Positions 35,737-47,165 of a DNA stretch of 64,000 nt are shown in pieces (within the stretch, counting starts at the first letter, position 1; the number at the start of each line of letters is the position of its first letter). Under the pieces are notes generated by a model. It was not told the DNA's origin and searched no databases. It saw nothing but the letters and a program-made list of their open reading frames with translations. Source of the stretch: Dillenia suffruticosa. Lineage: Eukaryota > Streptophyta > Magnoliopsida > Dilleniales > Dilleniaceae. The position numbers and the translations under genes were made by a program. The DNA is taken from NCBI GenBank assembly GCA_033439265.1, contig JAVTVX010000009.1, forward strand, positions 9,141,109 through 9,205,108, written 5' to 3'.

Positions 35737-35794
35737 GTTTTAGACCAAACCGACGGGCGAACGAAAGCTAAATCTGAGATCCGAAGAATCCTAG
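35737..35794 (+). other. Predicted 58-bp LTR mini-exon (copy 5)
   Basis: It follows ATTAAG and ends GAATCCTAG before GTGAGAGA. The upstream donor-like site is CGAAG/GTAAAT (exon end 35635), a 101-bp gap. The downstream acceptor-like TTTCAG ends at 36853. It contains no ATG. Confidence 0.62.
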
Positions 35795-36794
35795 GTGAGA
35801 GAAATGAAATCTCTTCAACCCTTGAATAAACTTTGTCAAATTAGGTAGCATTAGTTGATTTGTTTATAAATTGAGGAATTTAGGATTCGTACGAATTAAG
35901 AAAAAAAAACGATAAACCCTGAAATAGTCGGAAATTGATAAAAATCGTGATGATTGATTAGGTTGGCTATTTTGGTGACTCGATTGAGGGGCGCCTTGTT
36001 TTACGTATTTTGGTGTTATTGGGGAGTGCGCTACCTTCCCCAAAACTGTGAGTGGGATTTATTTTAATACTTTTGTTTAATATGTAAATCCTGTTTTACA
36101 ACATTTTGATAATGAGCATGATTTGTCGTATGTTGGAAATGTTTTGACCGGTTTTAAAATTGACTTTTGTGAACCGTTGGAGTGTCCAAAAACTGTATTG
36201 AATTATGAAATTATGCATCCATGTGGTTGAAATGTATAATGTGCCATTTTATACTCTATGTTGCATCGGTTTATGAACCTAACTTTGGCACAATTTGATA
36301 TGATATTGATTTGGCCTTGAGGGCTTTGATATGTATTGTTCCGTAGCTACGAAGGACACCGTGAGAGGCGCTTTGGTGGCGTCCGGATATGCCTAGGCCT
36401 GGGGTATCCCACGAGTTGTCGTGATTTGATTATCTACACGGTACTAGCCAGGTTGAACCCGAAACGGGGAGGATTTGGATTTGGATTGGATATCCTCTCC
36501 AAGTCTAGCACCTGGACGAGGTTTGTCGCCAACGCCGGGGTAGAGAGCACTTTAAAGAAATTTGCATATAACACCCCCGGTGCGCCTGTTATAGGTCGCG
36601 GTAGACCTCTGCCAGGACATTTTCGGCTGGCAGTTCTATGATTTTAATGACAGTGCTTTGGATGCATATTTGACTTGAAAATGCGTGAAATGATATATTG
36701 TTGAAATAAAAAGCATGATGATTTGAAATATGATTTATATACTTATGTTTTGACACGCCAGTTTCACACTCCATATTTGACGATTGCATTGACC

Positions 36795-36853
36795 CACTCA
36801 CTCACTGAGTATTCTCTCCCGAGTACTCACCCCTCATTTCCCTTTTGTTTCAG
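36795..36853 (+). promoter_or_regulatory. Conserved hairpin, branch-like motif and acceptor in LTR
   Basis: CACTCACTGAGTATTC pairs through GAGTATTC with GAGTACTC, then ACCCCTCATTTCCC, a pyrimidine tract and TTTCAG. The 8-bp stem, the CTCAC branch-like motif and the Y-tract/CAG recur in this order in the other LTRs. Function as a splice acceptor is inferred. Confidence 0.55.
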
Positions 36854-37488
36854 AGATAGTATTTGACAAGGAGTGTCGCTTTTAGGACGCTCAGTATCTT
36901 TGGGAGATCAGGCCTGGACTTGAGGAGTTATTGTGTATTTCCGCTGCAAAAAAAAAATTTGTATTGGTGATGTATTTGTATTCTGAGGTCTATAGATGAC
37001 CATTTTTATAATTATGGGATGACTGTATAAATATGGACATTTAAATTGTGGAACTCTCATGTCACTGCATGACATTGCATTGAGGCATTTCTTTTTCGTT
37101 GCGTCTGTATTTGGGAATGTGTCATGTCTTAGAATTGTCCTCTAGGATCGCTCGGTGCCTCCTCTAAATCACAGGAGGGGCGACTGGCGGCTGTCCATGC
37201 CTTTGACGGGGGCATGGCAGTAGAGGTCTGTGGTTAGGACTGTGGAGAATTGTTTGTTAGCCTTGCGTTGCCCTGGATTGTGTAGTAGGATGATCTGATT
37301 TGTTGTTGAGGATAATATATGCATTTTGAGGCCGGGATGGCCCCTTTTGGACAGATAACAGGTTTATTTTAATATGGGAGACCTCCGATATATGGGGAGG
37401 TTCTGCCCGATTTTCTGTAAAAATACAGCCGGCATCTAGGGTAACGGGCGGCTGCTCACGATCCCGGGTCGGGGCGTGACAGTTGGAT

Positions 37489-37501
37489 TGGTATCAGAGA
37501 C
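37489..37501 (+). other. Primer binding site of element A
   Basis: TGGTATCAGAGAC lies seven bases after the 5' LTR. It fits the initiator tRNA-Met complement used by many plant gypsy elements. Confidence 0.88.
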
Positions 37502-37784
37502 GACTTGGTTAAGAGCTATGTAGGAAGAGAGTCTTGGAAACATTCCCGAATATATTAGTTTTTAAAGTCCTCAATGCATGAGAGTTTCATACAGTCATGA
37601 AGTCCCAGTGCATGGTCATAGGCATATGAGTTCATCTATTTTAGGGGGTTAGATACGGTTGTATCTAACCTAACTTGTTATATTCTTCTCCTATTGAACT
37701 AAGACTCTCATCCTTTTGTGAAGGTAGCCATGCTATGATTAGTCCAAAATTCTTGGACCGTGCCTATTCTTTTTATGATAATAA

Positions 37785-37801
37785 ACATCTTTCTCTTGCA
37801 G
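37785..37801 (+). promoter_or_regulatory. Acceptor-like site just before gag
   Basis: ACATCTTTCTCTTGCAG ends four bases before an ATG that begins a gag-like N terminus (MPPRR-type). The related element at the right edge has CCTTCTCTTGCAG in the same place (63801-63813), also four bases before ATG. This suggests a spliced gag leader. Confidence 0.5.
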
Positions 37802-37861
37802 AATTATGCCACCTAGACGTGAAGGAGAGGTGCTAGATTCGCATCGCTTGAGGGTCTGTTA

Positions 37862-39265
37862 GTGCCAGATGCACCTCGGGCACCCGAGACCCCACGAGTA
37901 CGAGAGGACTTAGACGAGCCAGAGGATCGTACCTCGACTCGCATGCCACCACCGGCACCTACTCAGCCAGCTGCTCAGGCTGAGACTCCTGTACCCACAC
38001 TCGACGCCTTTAGGCAGGTGTATGAGTGGTACGCTTCGCATGGGGTTCAGATTCCGCCCCCACCACCTCCTACAGCGGCGCCTGCACCTGCAGCAGCGCC
38101 AGTTCCTACAGCACCGTTTCCACCGCCGGTGGCCGGTCCTTCTACTTTGTCCGAGCCGAGTGAGGCCACTTCGACTATTCTTAGAAGGGTACATGAGCTG
38201 ACTCAGTTGGTTAAGGAGGTCCGTCAGCTAGGGTGCACAGATTTTGCAGGGCTTGGTGATGCTGCGGCAGCCAAGCATTGGATCAACCGCACCCGCAGGA
38301 TTCTGACCGATCTGGGGATTGGAGAGGAGCTCTGCCTGAAAGTGGCAGAGCGATTATTAGAGGGAGAGGCCCTCTCATGGTGGGAGACCCTTACTGATGA
38401 GGCAATAGAGCCACTGCGGTGGGACGACTTCCTTCGGGAGTTTGACCGCAGATTTTTCCCACTCTACCAGCAGGACCGGATGAGGTCAGAGTTGGGACGG
38501 CTTACACAGGGGTCCAGATCTGTCTCGGAGTATGAGGCAGACATGCGGAGACTTACCGCATTTGTACCAGATCTGGCCACACCTCAGTATTTGCGCTTCA
38601 AGTTTGAGGACGGTCTTAACCTCAGCATAAGGAGGTATATGACTGTTACTCCACAGTTTACACTGGCCGAGGTGATAGACTCTGCTCACCGCGCGGAGGC
38701 TTTGGTCCGCGCTGAGACTAGGCAGAAAGAGAACAGAGAGCAGAAGAGAAAGAAGGAGAAGTCTCATTTTGCGGAGAATTCCAAGAGGGGCAGGGGATCC
38801 AGTTCGTACAGAGGCGGATTTGGATCTGGATTTCCTGAGCTGGGACGGGGACAGTACTCCCAGGGGTTTAGACAGCCCGCACCGACTCACCCTGCACAGT
38901 TTACTACTCAGCGGCACCCTTATTGCCGCAGGTGCAGTCAATCCCATCCGAGCGGAGTTTGTTCAGTGACGGTCACTTGCTTCCATTGTGGGAAGCCGGG
39001 GCATATTAGGAGTTTTTGCCCTGAGTTAGGACTCGGAGGACAGAGTTCACTGAGCCGCACTAGTACTCCTCGTATGGGACAGCAGGGGCAGCCTGTTCGG
39101 CCAGCAGTTTCTACTCCCAGTGTGACCACTGGGAGTAACACAGTGCAGACTCAGGCACGACAGCAGCCTAGGACTCAGGCCCGGGTTTATGCCATGACGC
39201 AGGAGGACGCCCAGGCGAACCCCGACATCATCATGGGTACTCCTCTTTCTGATCCTGTAGAATAG
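37862..39265 (+). pseudogene. Gypsy gag of element A (fossil)
   Basis: This frame has a proline-rich N terminus (MPPPAPTQPAAQAE, PPPPPPTAAPAP). The gag core includes LSWWETLTDEAIEPLRWDDF, LGRLTQGSRSVSEYEA and FEDGLNLSIRRYM. A basic linker and a CCHC zinc knuckle follow (CFHCGKPGHIRSFC, 38978-39019). It is homologous to the gag at 29831-31105 and to the partial gag at the right edge. Its role would be capsid formation and RNA binding. The element is treated as broken. Confidence 0.88.
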
Positions 39266-39475
39266 GATCTCTATTCGTATTCTCACTTCTTTTGAGGATG
39301 TCAGCATTGTATCAGTCGTATGGGTATTGTATGTTGTGTTCCCTTTTGTCGACATGATACTACTCTGACATTTTTGTACACCGAGATTGTAGAAGCCCTA
39401 GAGGCTCAACTATTTTGATATATATATATACATGTCAAGTTTGAAATTATTCTAAGTCTATGTGCATTTTGTTCA

Positions 39476-42400
39476 ATGATAGGTACTCTACCCATTTTCG
39501 GAATAGATGCTCGTATCCTTATTGACACGGGGTCTAATTATTCGTATGTGAGCGATAAATTCTCCCAACACTCTGACAGACCGCTCTCACCTTTGGACGA
39601 GGAGATATCGGTCATCACTCCTCTGGGTGAGCAGATTGTGCGCGGCACAGTGTATAGAGAATGTGAAATCAAAGTTGGGGATACAGTGCTGAAGGCAGAT
39701 CTAATCCCTCTCGCCATGACTGATTTTGATGCCATCTTGGGGATGGATTGGCTACATATGCATCGGGCTTCGGTTGACTGCTTTAAAAAGCAGGTGGAGT
39801 TTCGAAAACCCGATCAGCCAGTGTTGATTTTTGAGGGCGAGAGGCGGGTTTTACCCCGCTGTGTCATTTCAGTTTTGGAGGCTAGACGCATGATTCGCCG
39901 CGGATGTGTGACTTACCTGGCTCATATCATTGACACCACTGCTCAGGGACCGAGACTGGAGGATGTCCCAGTGGTACAGGACTTTCCTGATATTTTCCCC
40001 GAGGAGCTGCCTGGACTACCACCTGTTCGGGAGTTTGACTTTAAGATCGATTTAGCTCCGGGGACTACCCCTATTTCTATGCCGCCATACAGGATGGCGC
40101 CGGCTGAGCTGAGAGAGCTCAAGGTCCAGCTGCAGGAGTTGCTGGATAAGGGGTTTATCCGTCCTAGCACGTCTCCGTGGGGTGCACGGTGTTGTTTGTG
40201 AAAAAGAAGGACGGCACATTTCGGCTATGTGTAGATTATAGACAGCTGAACAAAGTTACAGTTAAAAATCGGTACCCACTACCACGTATTGATGATCTCT
40301 TTGATCAATTACAGGGTGCCAGAGTATTCTCGAAGATAGATCTCCGGTCGGGTTACCATCAACTGCGGATTAGGGCCGAGGATGTGCCTAAGACGGCTTT
40401 CCGCACCCGATACGGACATTATGAGTTTTTGGTCATGCCGTTTGGGCTGACTAATGCCCCTGCCGCATTTATGGACCTAATGAACCGAATTTTTCATGAT
40501 TATTTGGATCGGTTCGTCATTGTTTTTATTGATGATATCTTAGTCTACTCGCGGAGTGATGATGAGCATGCTCAGCACCTTAGGGTGATTTTGCAGACTC
40601 TTCGTGAGAGACAGCTTTATGCCAAGTTCACTAAGTGTGAATTTTGGTTGCGGCAGATTGGTTTTCTTGGCCATGTAGTTTCTGCGGAAGGTATCTTTGT
40701 TGATCCGCAGAAAGTTGAGGCTATCTTGAGATGGGAGCAGCCACAGACAGTGACTGAGATCAGGAGTTTTCTTGGTCTAGCCGGGTATTACCGTAGGTTT
40801 GTAGAGGGCTTTTCTCAAATTGCGGCTCCGTTATCTAGATTGACGCGAAAAGGTGTAAAGTTTGTATGGGATGATCGTTGTGAGGTGAGCTTTCAGGAGC
40901 TCAAACAACGATTGACGTCCGCTCCGATTCTAGCCCTTCCCACGAGTAGTCGAGAGTATGTGGTGTACAGTGACGCCAGCAGGCAGGGATTGGGCTGTGT
41001 ATTGATGCAGGATGGTAGAGTTATCGCCTATGCTTCGCGACAGCTAAAGAAGCATGAGGTGAATTATCCTACGCACGATTTGGAGTTGGCGGCCATAGTC
41101 TTTGCGCTAAAGATATGGCGCCACTATTTATATGGGGTCACATGCAGAGTGTTTACAGATCACAAAAGTCTAAAGTATCTGTTCACTCAGAGGGAGCTGA
41201 ATTTGAGGCAGCGGAGATGGTTAGAGCTGCTAAAGGATTATGACCTCATTATTGATTATCATCCGGGCAAGGCTAATGTAGTGGCTGATGCCTTGAGTTG
41301 GAAGTCGTCTTCCTCTTCTCAGACTACCGAGAGTACTTATCTCTCGTGTTTATTGGGACTCCGAGCTTTGGGAGTCAGGTTGGCTAGTGATGATCAGGGA
41401 GCTATACTAGCCAGATTTGAGGTTCGGCCGAGTTTGCTCGATCGTATCAGGGAGCTTCAGCAGAGTGACGAAAAGCTCCGAGGTATTTATGAGAAAGCCA
41501 GTAGAGGTGATATTGACGACTTTAGAGTTCGCAAGGATAGACTGTTGGTTTTTCGAGATCGAGTATGTGTACAGGCAGATAGTGATCTCCGCAGGGCTAT
41601 TCTCGAGAAGGCCCATTCATCTGCCTATACTTTACATCCCGGTAGTACTAAAATGTACCGCACCATCAGAGACAGTTATTGGTGGTCTGGTATGAAACGG
41701 GAAATTGCAGAATTCATTGCTCGTTGCCTTGTATGTCAGCAGGTGAAGGCTGAGCACCAGCGTCCAGCTGGCACATTGCAGCCCCTTCCCATTCCTGAGT
41801 GGAAGTGGGAGCATATCACGATGGATTTCGTAGTGGGGTTACCGCGAACTTCGGCACAGCATGATGCTATTTGGGTGATAGTTGACCGACTTACTAAGTC
41901 CGCACATTTCATCCCGATTAGGAGTGATTACTCGCTTGAAAGGTTGGCACGCCTCTATATTGATATGATCGTGAGACTACATGGGGTTCCAGTGTCGATA
42001 GTATCAGATCGAGACCCCAGATTTACATCCCGTTTTTGGCCCAGTCTGCAGGAGGCTTTGGGTACTAGACTGAATTTCAGCACAGCGTATCACCCCCAGA
42101 CAGATGGTCAGTCAGAGAGAACTATTCAGACTTTAGAGGACATGCTTAGGGCATGTGTTATGGATTTCCGGGGGAGTTGGGATCGACATCTTCCGTTGGT
42201 GGAATTCGCCTATAATAATAGCTATCAGGCGAGCATTGGCATGCCACCTTACGAGGCATTGTATGGGAGGAAGTGTCGTACCCCGTTGTGCTGGGATGAG
42301 GTTGGTGAGCGACGACTCACCAATGTTGAGCTGGTAGAGGAGACGAAGGAGAAAGTGAGGATTATCCGTACGCGGATGAAAGCCGCCCAGGATAGACAGA

Positions 42401-42864
42401 AATCCTATGCAGATCGTAGGCGGCGACCTCTAGAGTTTACTGTGGGAGACATGGTATTCTTAAAGATATCTCCCTTGAAGGGAGTCATTCGATTTGGGCA
42501 GCGAGGGAAGTTGAGTCCCAGGTATATTGGGCCCTTCCGTATCCTTGAGAGGGTTGGAAGTGTAGCATATAAATTGGAGCTGCCAGCAGATCTATCGCGT
42601 GTTCACGATGTATTTCATGTCTCAGTACTTAGGAGATATCAGCCAGATCCCTCACACATTTTAGAAGCTCCGCCAGTTGAACTTCGAGAGGACTTGAGTT
42701 TACCTGTTCAGCCTGTGACTATTCTGGATCGACAGGTCAGAAAGCTACGGAGCAAAGAGGTTCCTCTTGTCAAAGTTTTGTGGAGGAGCGACCAGGTCGA
42801 GGAACAAACTTGGGAGCCTGAGGAAGCCATGAGGAAACAGTACTCCCATCTATTTTCTGTATAG
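39476..42864 (+). pseudogene. Gypsy pol region of element A: PR-RT-RH-INT-chromodomain (fossil)
   Basis: Protease has LIDTGSNYSYV near 39520. Reverse transcriptase has [11 protein letters not shown] near 40340 and FIDDILVYS near 40530. RNase H has [11 protein letters not shown] near 40965 and [16 protein letters not shown] near 41070. Integrase has the HHCC region (ARCLVCQQ) near 41720, [10 protein letters not shown] near 41825, SDRDPRF near 42005 and [11 protein letters not shown] near 42105. The last 60 residues look like a chromodomain ([19 protein letters not shown]), which in chromoviruses steers insertion to marked chromatin. Most of pol is one open frame; the copy has about two breaks overall. 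Confidence 0.93.
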
Positions 42865-42897
42865 TTTTCTTTTAGTCTCGAGGACGAGACTTGTTTT

Positions 42898-42912
42898 TAG
42901 GGGGTTAGAAAA
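42898..42912 (+). other. Polypurine tract of element A
   Basis: TAGGGGGTTAGAAAA lies directly before the right LTR, matching the equivalent site of element B. Confidence 0.75.
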
Positions 42913-45658
42913 TGTAATACCCAATTTAAAAAAAAAAAAAAAAAAGGAAAAATAAAAATTAGGGCTTAAAGCCCAATTTTCTCCCCTTTCTCCCTCTCTC
43001 TCTTTCCCCCTCTCTTCTTTCTCTCTCCCTCTCCCTCTCTCCTTTTCTTCTCTCTTCTCCCGATCCCCCGCCGCCGCGCCTCTCTCTTTTGCTGCCATCC
43101 TCCGCCGCGAGCGACCGCCCGAATCAGCCGCACGATCTTCCTCCCACGAGTGCGCCGTGGCCGTCGCTGCTCCAATCCTCTGCGAGCGCGCGACTGCAGC
43201 GCGATCTCTAATCCTCAGTGAGCGCGAGCACAGCCGCGCGATCATCTCCGCGCGAGCGCTAGCGCCACCGCGCAGTCTTCCTCGTGAGCGCGCGAGCGCT
43301 GCAGCGCGACCCTCCCTCGCGTGAGCACGCGATCGCTCGAGCACGCCGTAGCACGAGCCCCAGCACGCCCCAGCGCATCGCAGCGCGCTCCAGCGCCAAG
43401 CCAGCGCCCGAGCCAGCGCCCGAGTCAGCGCGAGCCCAGCGCGCGAGACCAGCGCGCGAGCCCAGTGCCAGCCCAGCACCAGCCCAGCGCGAGCAGCCCG
43501 CGAGCAGCGCGCGAGCAGCGCTCGATCAGCGGACGAGCAGCGCGCGACACCCAGAGCGCGACCCCAGCGCACCCTTGCGCGCCTCTGCCCGAGCCCCTGC
43601 GCACCTCCAGCACGAGCGCAAGCGCTCCAGCGTGCGACCCACTGCGTGAGTGCTCGATCCAGCTCGCGAGCGCGACCCTAGCCACTGCGGCCCAGTCCAG
43701 CACGCGGCCCAGTCCGGCCCGCGGCCCACCAGGCCCACCAGGCCCGCCAGCCCATCAGCCCGCGGCCCACGGCCCGCGACAGCCCGTGACAGTCCGTGAG
43801 CCTCTGCGAAGGTAAATGACTCTAAGTTTCGATTTTTCGCACTTGGGTTTCGAATCTCTTTAGTAATTGGACTTAAATTGTTCGCAATTGTTTCAAATTT
43901 GGAAACATTCAGGTTTTAGACCAAACCGACGGGCGAACGAAAGCTAAATCTGAGATCCGAAGAATCCTAGGTGAGAGAAATGAAATCTCTTCAACCCTTG
44001 AATAAACTTTGTCAAATTAGGTAGCATTAGTTGATTTGTTTATAAATTGAGGAATTTAGGGTTCGTACGAATTAAGAAAAAAAAACGATAAACCCTGAAA
44101 TAGTCGGAAATTGATAAAAATCGTGATGATTGATTAGGTTGGCTTTTTTGGTGACTCGATTGAGGGGCGCCTTGTTTTACGTATTTTGGTGTTATTGGGG
44201 AGTGCGCTACCTTCCCCAAAACTGTGAGTGGGATTTATTTTAATACTTTTGTTTAATATGTAAATCCTGTTTTACAACATTTTGATAATGAGCATGATTT
44301 GTCGTATGTTGGAAATGTTTTGACCGGTTTTAAAATTGACTTTTGTGAACCGTTGGAGTGTCCAAAAACTGTATTGAATTATGAAATTATGCATCCATGT
44401 GGTTGAAATGTATAATGTGCCATTTTATACTCTATGTTGCATCGGTTTATGAACCTAACTTTGGCACAATTTGATATGATATTGATTTGGCCTTGAGGGC
44501 TTTGATATGTATTGTTCCGTAGCTACGAAGGACACCGTGAGAGGCGCTTTGGTGGCGTCCGGATATGCCTAGGCCTGGGGTATCCCACGAGTTGTCGTGA
44601 TTTGATTATCTACACGGTACTAGCCAAGTTGAACCCGAAAGGGGGAGGATTTGGATTTGGATTGGATATCCTCTCCAAGTCTAGCACCTGGACGAGGTTC
44701 GTCGCCAACGCCGGGGTAGAGAGCACTTTAAAGAAATTTGCATATAACACCCCCGGTGCGCCTGTCATAGGTCGCGGTAGACCTTTGCCAGGACATTTTC
44801 GGCTGGCAGCTATATGATTTTAATGACAGTGCTTTGGATGCATATTTGACTTGAAAATGCGTGAAATGATATATTGTTGAAATGAAAAGCATGATGATTT
44901 GAAATATGATTTATATACTTATGTTTTGACACACCAGTTTCACACTCCATATTTAACGATTGCATTGACCCACTCACTCACTGAGTATTCTCTCCTGAGT
45001 ACTCACCCCTCATTTCCCTTTTGTTTCAGAGATAGTATTTGACAAGGAGTGTCGCTTTTAGGACGCTCAGTATTTTTGGGAGATCAGGCCTGGACTTGAG
45101 GAGTTATTGTGTATTTCCGTTGCAAAAAAAAAAATTTGTATTGGTGATGTATTTGTATTCTGAGGTCTATAGATGACCATTTTTATAATTCTGGGATGAC
45201 TGTATAAATATGGACATTTAAATTGTGGAACTCTCATGTCACTGCATGACATTGCATTGAGGCATTTCTTTTTCGTTGCGTCTGTATTTGGGAATGTGTC
45301 ATGTCTTAGAATTGTCCTCTAGGATCGCTCGGTGCCTCCTCTAAATCACAGGAGGGGCGACTGGCGGCTGTCCATGCCTTTGACGGGGGCATGGCAGTAG
45401 AGGTCTGTGGTTAGGACTGTGGAGAATTGTTTGTTAGCCTTGCGTTGCCCTGGATTGTGCAGTAGGATGATCTGATTTGTTGTTGAGGATAATATATGCA
45501 TTTTGAGACCGGGATGGCCCCTTTTGGACAGGTAACAGGTTTATTTTAATATGGGAGACCTCCGATATATGGAGAGGTTCTGCCCGATTTTCTGTAAAAA
45601 TACAGCCGGCATTCAGGGTAACGGGTGGCTGCTCACGATCCCGGGTCGGGGCGTGACA
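42913..45658 (+). repeat. 3' LTR of element A
   Basis: This 2746-bp LTR begins TGTAATACCC and ends CGTGACA, followed by AGAAA. It matches the 5' LTR closely; the GC-rich array is the most variable part. Confidence 0.95.
43913..43970 (+). other. Predicted 58-bp LTR mini-exon (copy 6)
   Basis: It follows CATTCAG and ends GAATCCTAG before GTGAGAGA. The upstream donor-like exon end is 43811 and the downstream exon resumes at 45030. Confidence 0.62.
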
Positions 45659-45663
45659 AGAAA

Positions 45664-46124
45664 GCATCAAAAGATTGATAAATACCATCCAATTAAACTA
45701 GAACAATATGGAACACAGTAAAGGTGGCCAAGTTTCTGTTCACATCATTCTAAGCAATAACATCTACCCTGCAAATTTTTTATGTCTTTGTCTAGATAAA
45801 GATGCTCTCATTACTGTCTAAAAGCACAATGCCAGTTCTGGGGGAAAGTAAGGCAAAGCCTATTGATTTATCTATTTTGATTATCCGATTGTCAGAATAA
45901 AGGTTCCCAAAAATTAATTCAACAACTATTACCAAGTTTGTCTTTAATGAAAAAAAAAATGAAAACATGAGTTACTCTGACGGGGAAAAAAGCACATTCT
46001 ACTGCATGTTTTCAGATACACTACCTCCAGGCTATGGATGGAGACGAGCTTTGAGCAAATTCTCGTGGAATAACCTGCATATAACGGTAGAACTGTGTTC
46101 AACACAAATATTCTAAACATTTTG
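45664..46124. other. Short intergenic stretch with a possible minus-strand mini-exon
   Basis: On the minus strand, 46025-46074 is bordered by ATGCAG and GTAGTG and reads VIPREFAQSSSPSIAW. It may belong to an unrecognised host gene, perhaps the one ending at 34333, because the two were adjacent before element A inserted. I cannot name it. Confidence 0.25.
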
Positions 46125-47165
46125 TTAGAGGCTCGCCTATGAGGGCTTGACCCAACCCAACTCTTTTATTTTGAATTTAAATAAGAGAGACAATGGAAGG
46201 GTAGTTTTCCTGGGAAAACTAACTCTTAAACCACCCTCCCATTTGAATTTCAAATAGGATGATATTTGATTGTGAAAAAGGAAATGCTTGAATGTAGGGA
46301 AAAAAAAAAAATTCCTGTCTTGGATTTGGAGGGTTGGGAAAGGAGGGCATTTGGTGATCACTTTTGCATAGATCATGCCACATTTAAGGTATTCGAATTG
46401 TGAAAATAAAGACTACTCTATTTGTGATAGTTTTTGGACTGATACATCAAATGAAAGGTTAGTGATTCAATCTTGAAGAACTTGGGATATTATTATTGCA
46501 TTTTATGTGTGAAAATGATATAAAGATTAATATATGCCACATTTTGATTATTATTGCATTTTATGAAAGGTTAGTGTTTCCTACTTTGTTTTTTATAATG
46601 GAAAATGATATAAGCATGCATGAAAATGCCATTTTATAAAACAACACAAATGCATGATTTTTTCTTGGATTGTTAATGGTAACTTTTATCATGGTTAACA
46701 AAATGCCCTCATAATTCTATAGCAGCATGCTTATATCATAAAATTTTATAGTAGCATGCATATATCATAAAGATTAATTCCAAAAAATATCATGTTCATA
46801 TGTTTAGTATTTAGAGAGATATTCAAAACCCTATTGAAAAATTAATATATTCATATCTTCTAGGACAATGTTTTTCATTATTTGAATTTCACGTAAAAAA
46901 TGCTTTCCAATCATATGAAGAACGTGAAAAATGGTTAAGAAATGAGAAACATTTGAAATTAGGGTCAAATTTCATAAATTTTCTGAAATTATGAGGAAGA
47001 TGAATAGTAACCGTGAGCCGATCCCAGTTTCGGCTAAGGCGCGTGAATCTCACACCATATGCTATAGATGTCTGATTTGAAAACCAACACCACCATTGTA
47101 TTTGTAGATATTGAAAATGGGGGGAAGCTATGATCTAGCACCTGGAAATTGTTTCGTTCTAGTTA

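Larger units (their letters stand above)
34716..37481 (+). repeat. 5' LTR of element A
   Basis: This 2766-bp LTR begins TGTAATACCCAATTT and ends GGGGCGTGACA. It contains the palindrome, CT tract, GC-rich array, mini-exon and acceptor region described for the family. Confidence 0.95.
34716..45658 (+). mobile_element. Full-length Ty3/gypsy chromovirus (element A), Tekay/Del-like
   Basis: A 10.9-kb plus-strand element flanked by AGAAA (34711-34715 and 45659-45663). The LTRs are 34716-37481 and 42913-45658. A tRNA-Met primer site, gag, pol and a polypurine tract are all present in gypsy order. The LTRs differ by about 1.3% by eye apart from length variation in a GC-rich repeat block, so insertion is recent. 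It looks nearly whole, with about two breaks in the coding region and a long pol frame still open. Its LTR 3' half matches the solo LTRs at 4601-7154 and 56407-59139. Confidence 0.95.

Noticed and set aside
37489-37501. tRNA gene suggested by TGGTATCAGAGAC
   Set aside because: Only the 3'-end complement is present, directly after an LTR; it is a primer binding site and no cloverleaf surrounds it.
46137-46376. 79-codon minus-strand frame
   Set aside because: It lies in the probable LTR of the copia relic, antisense, with no domain.
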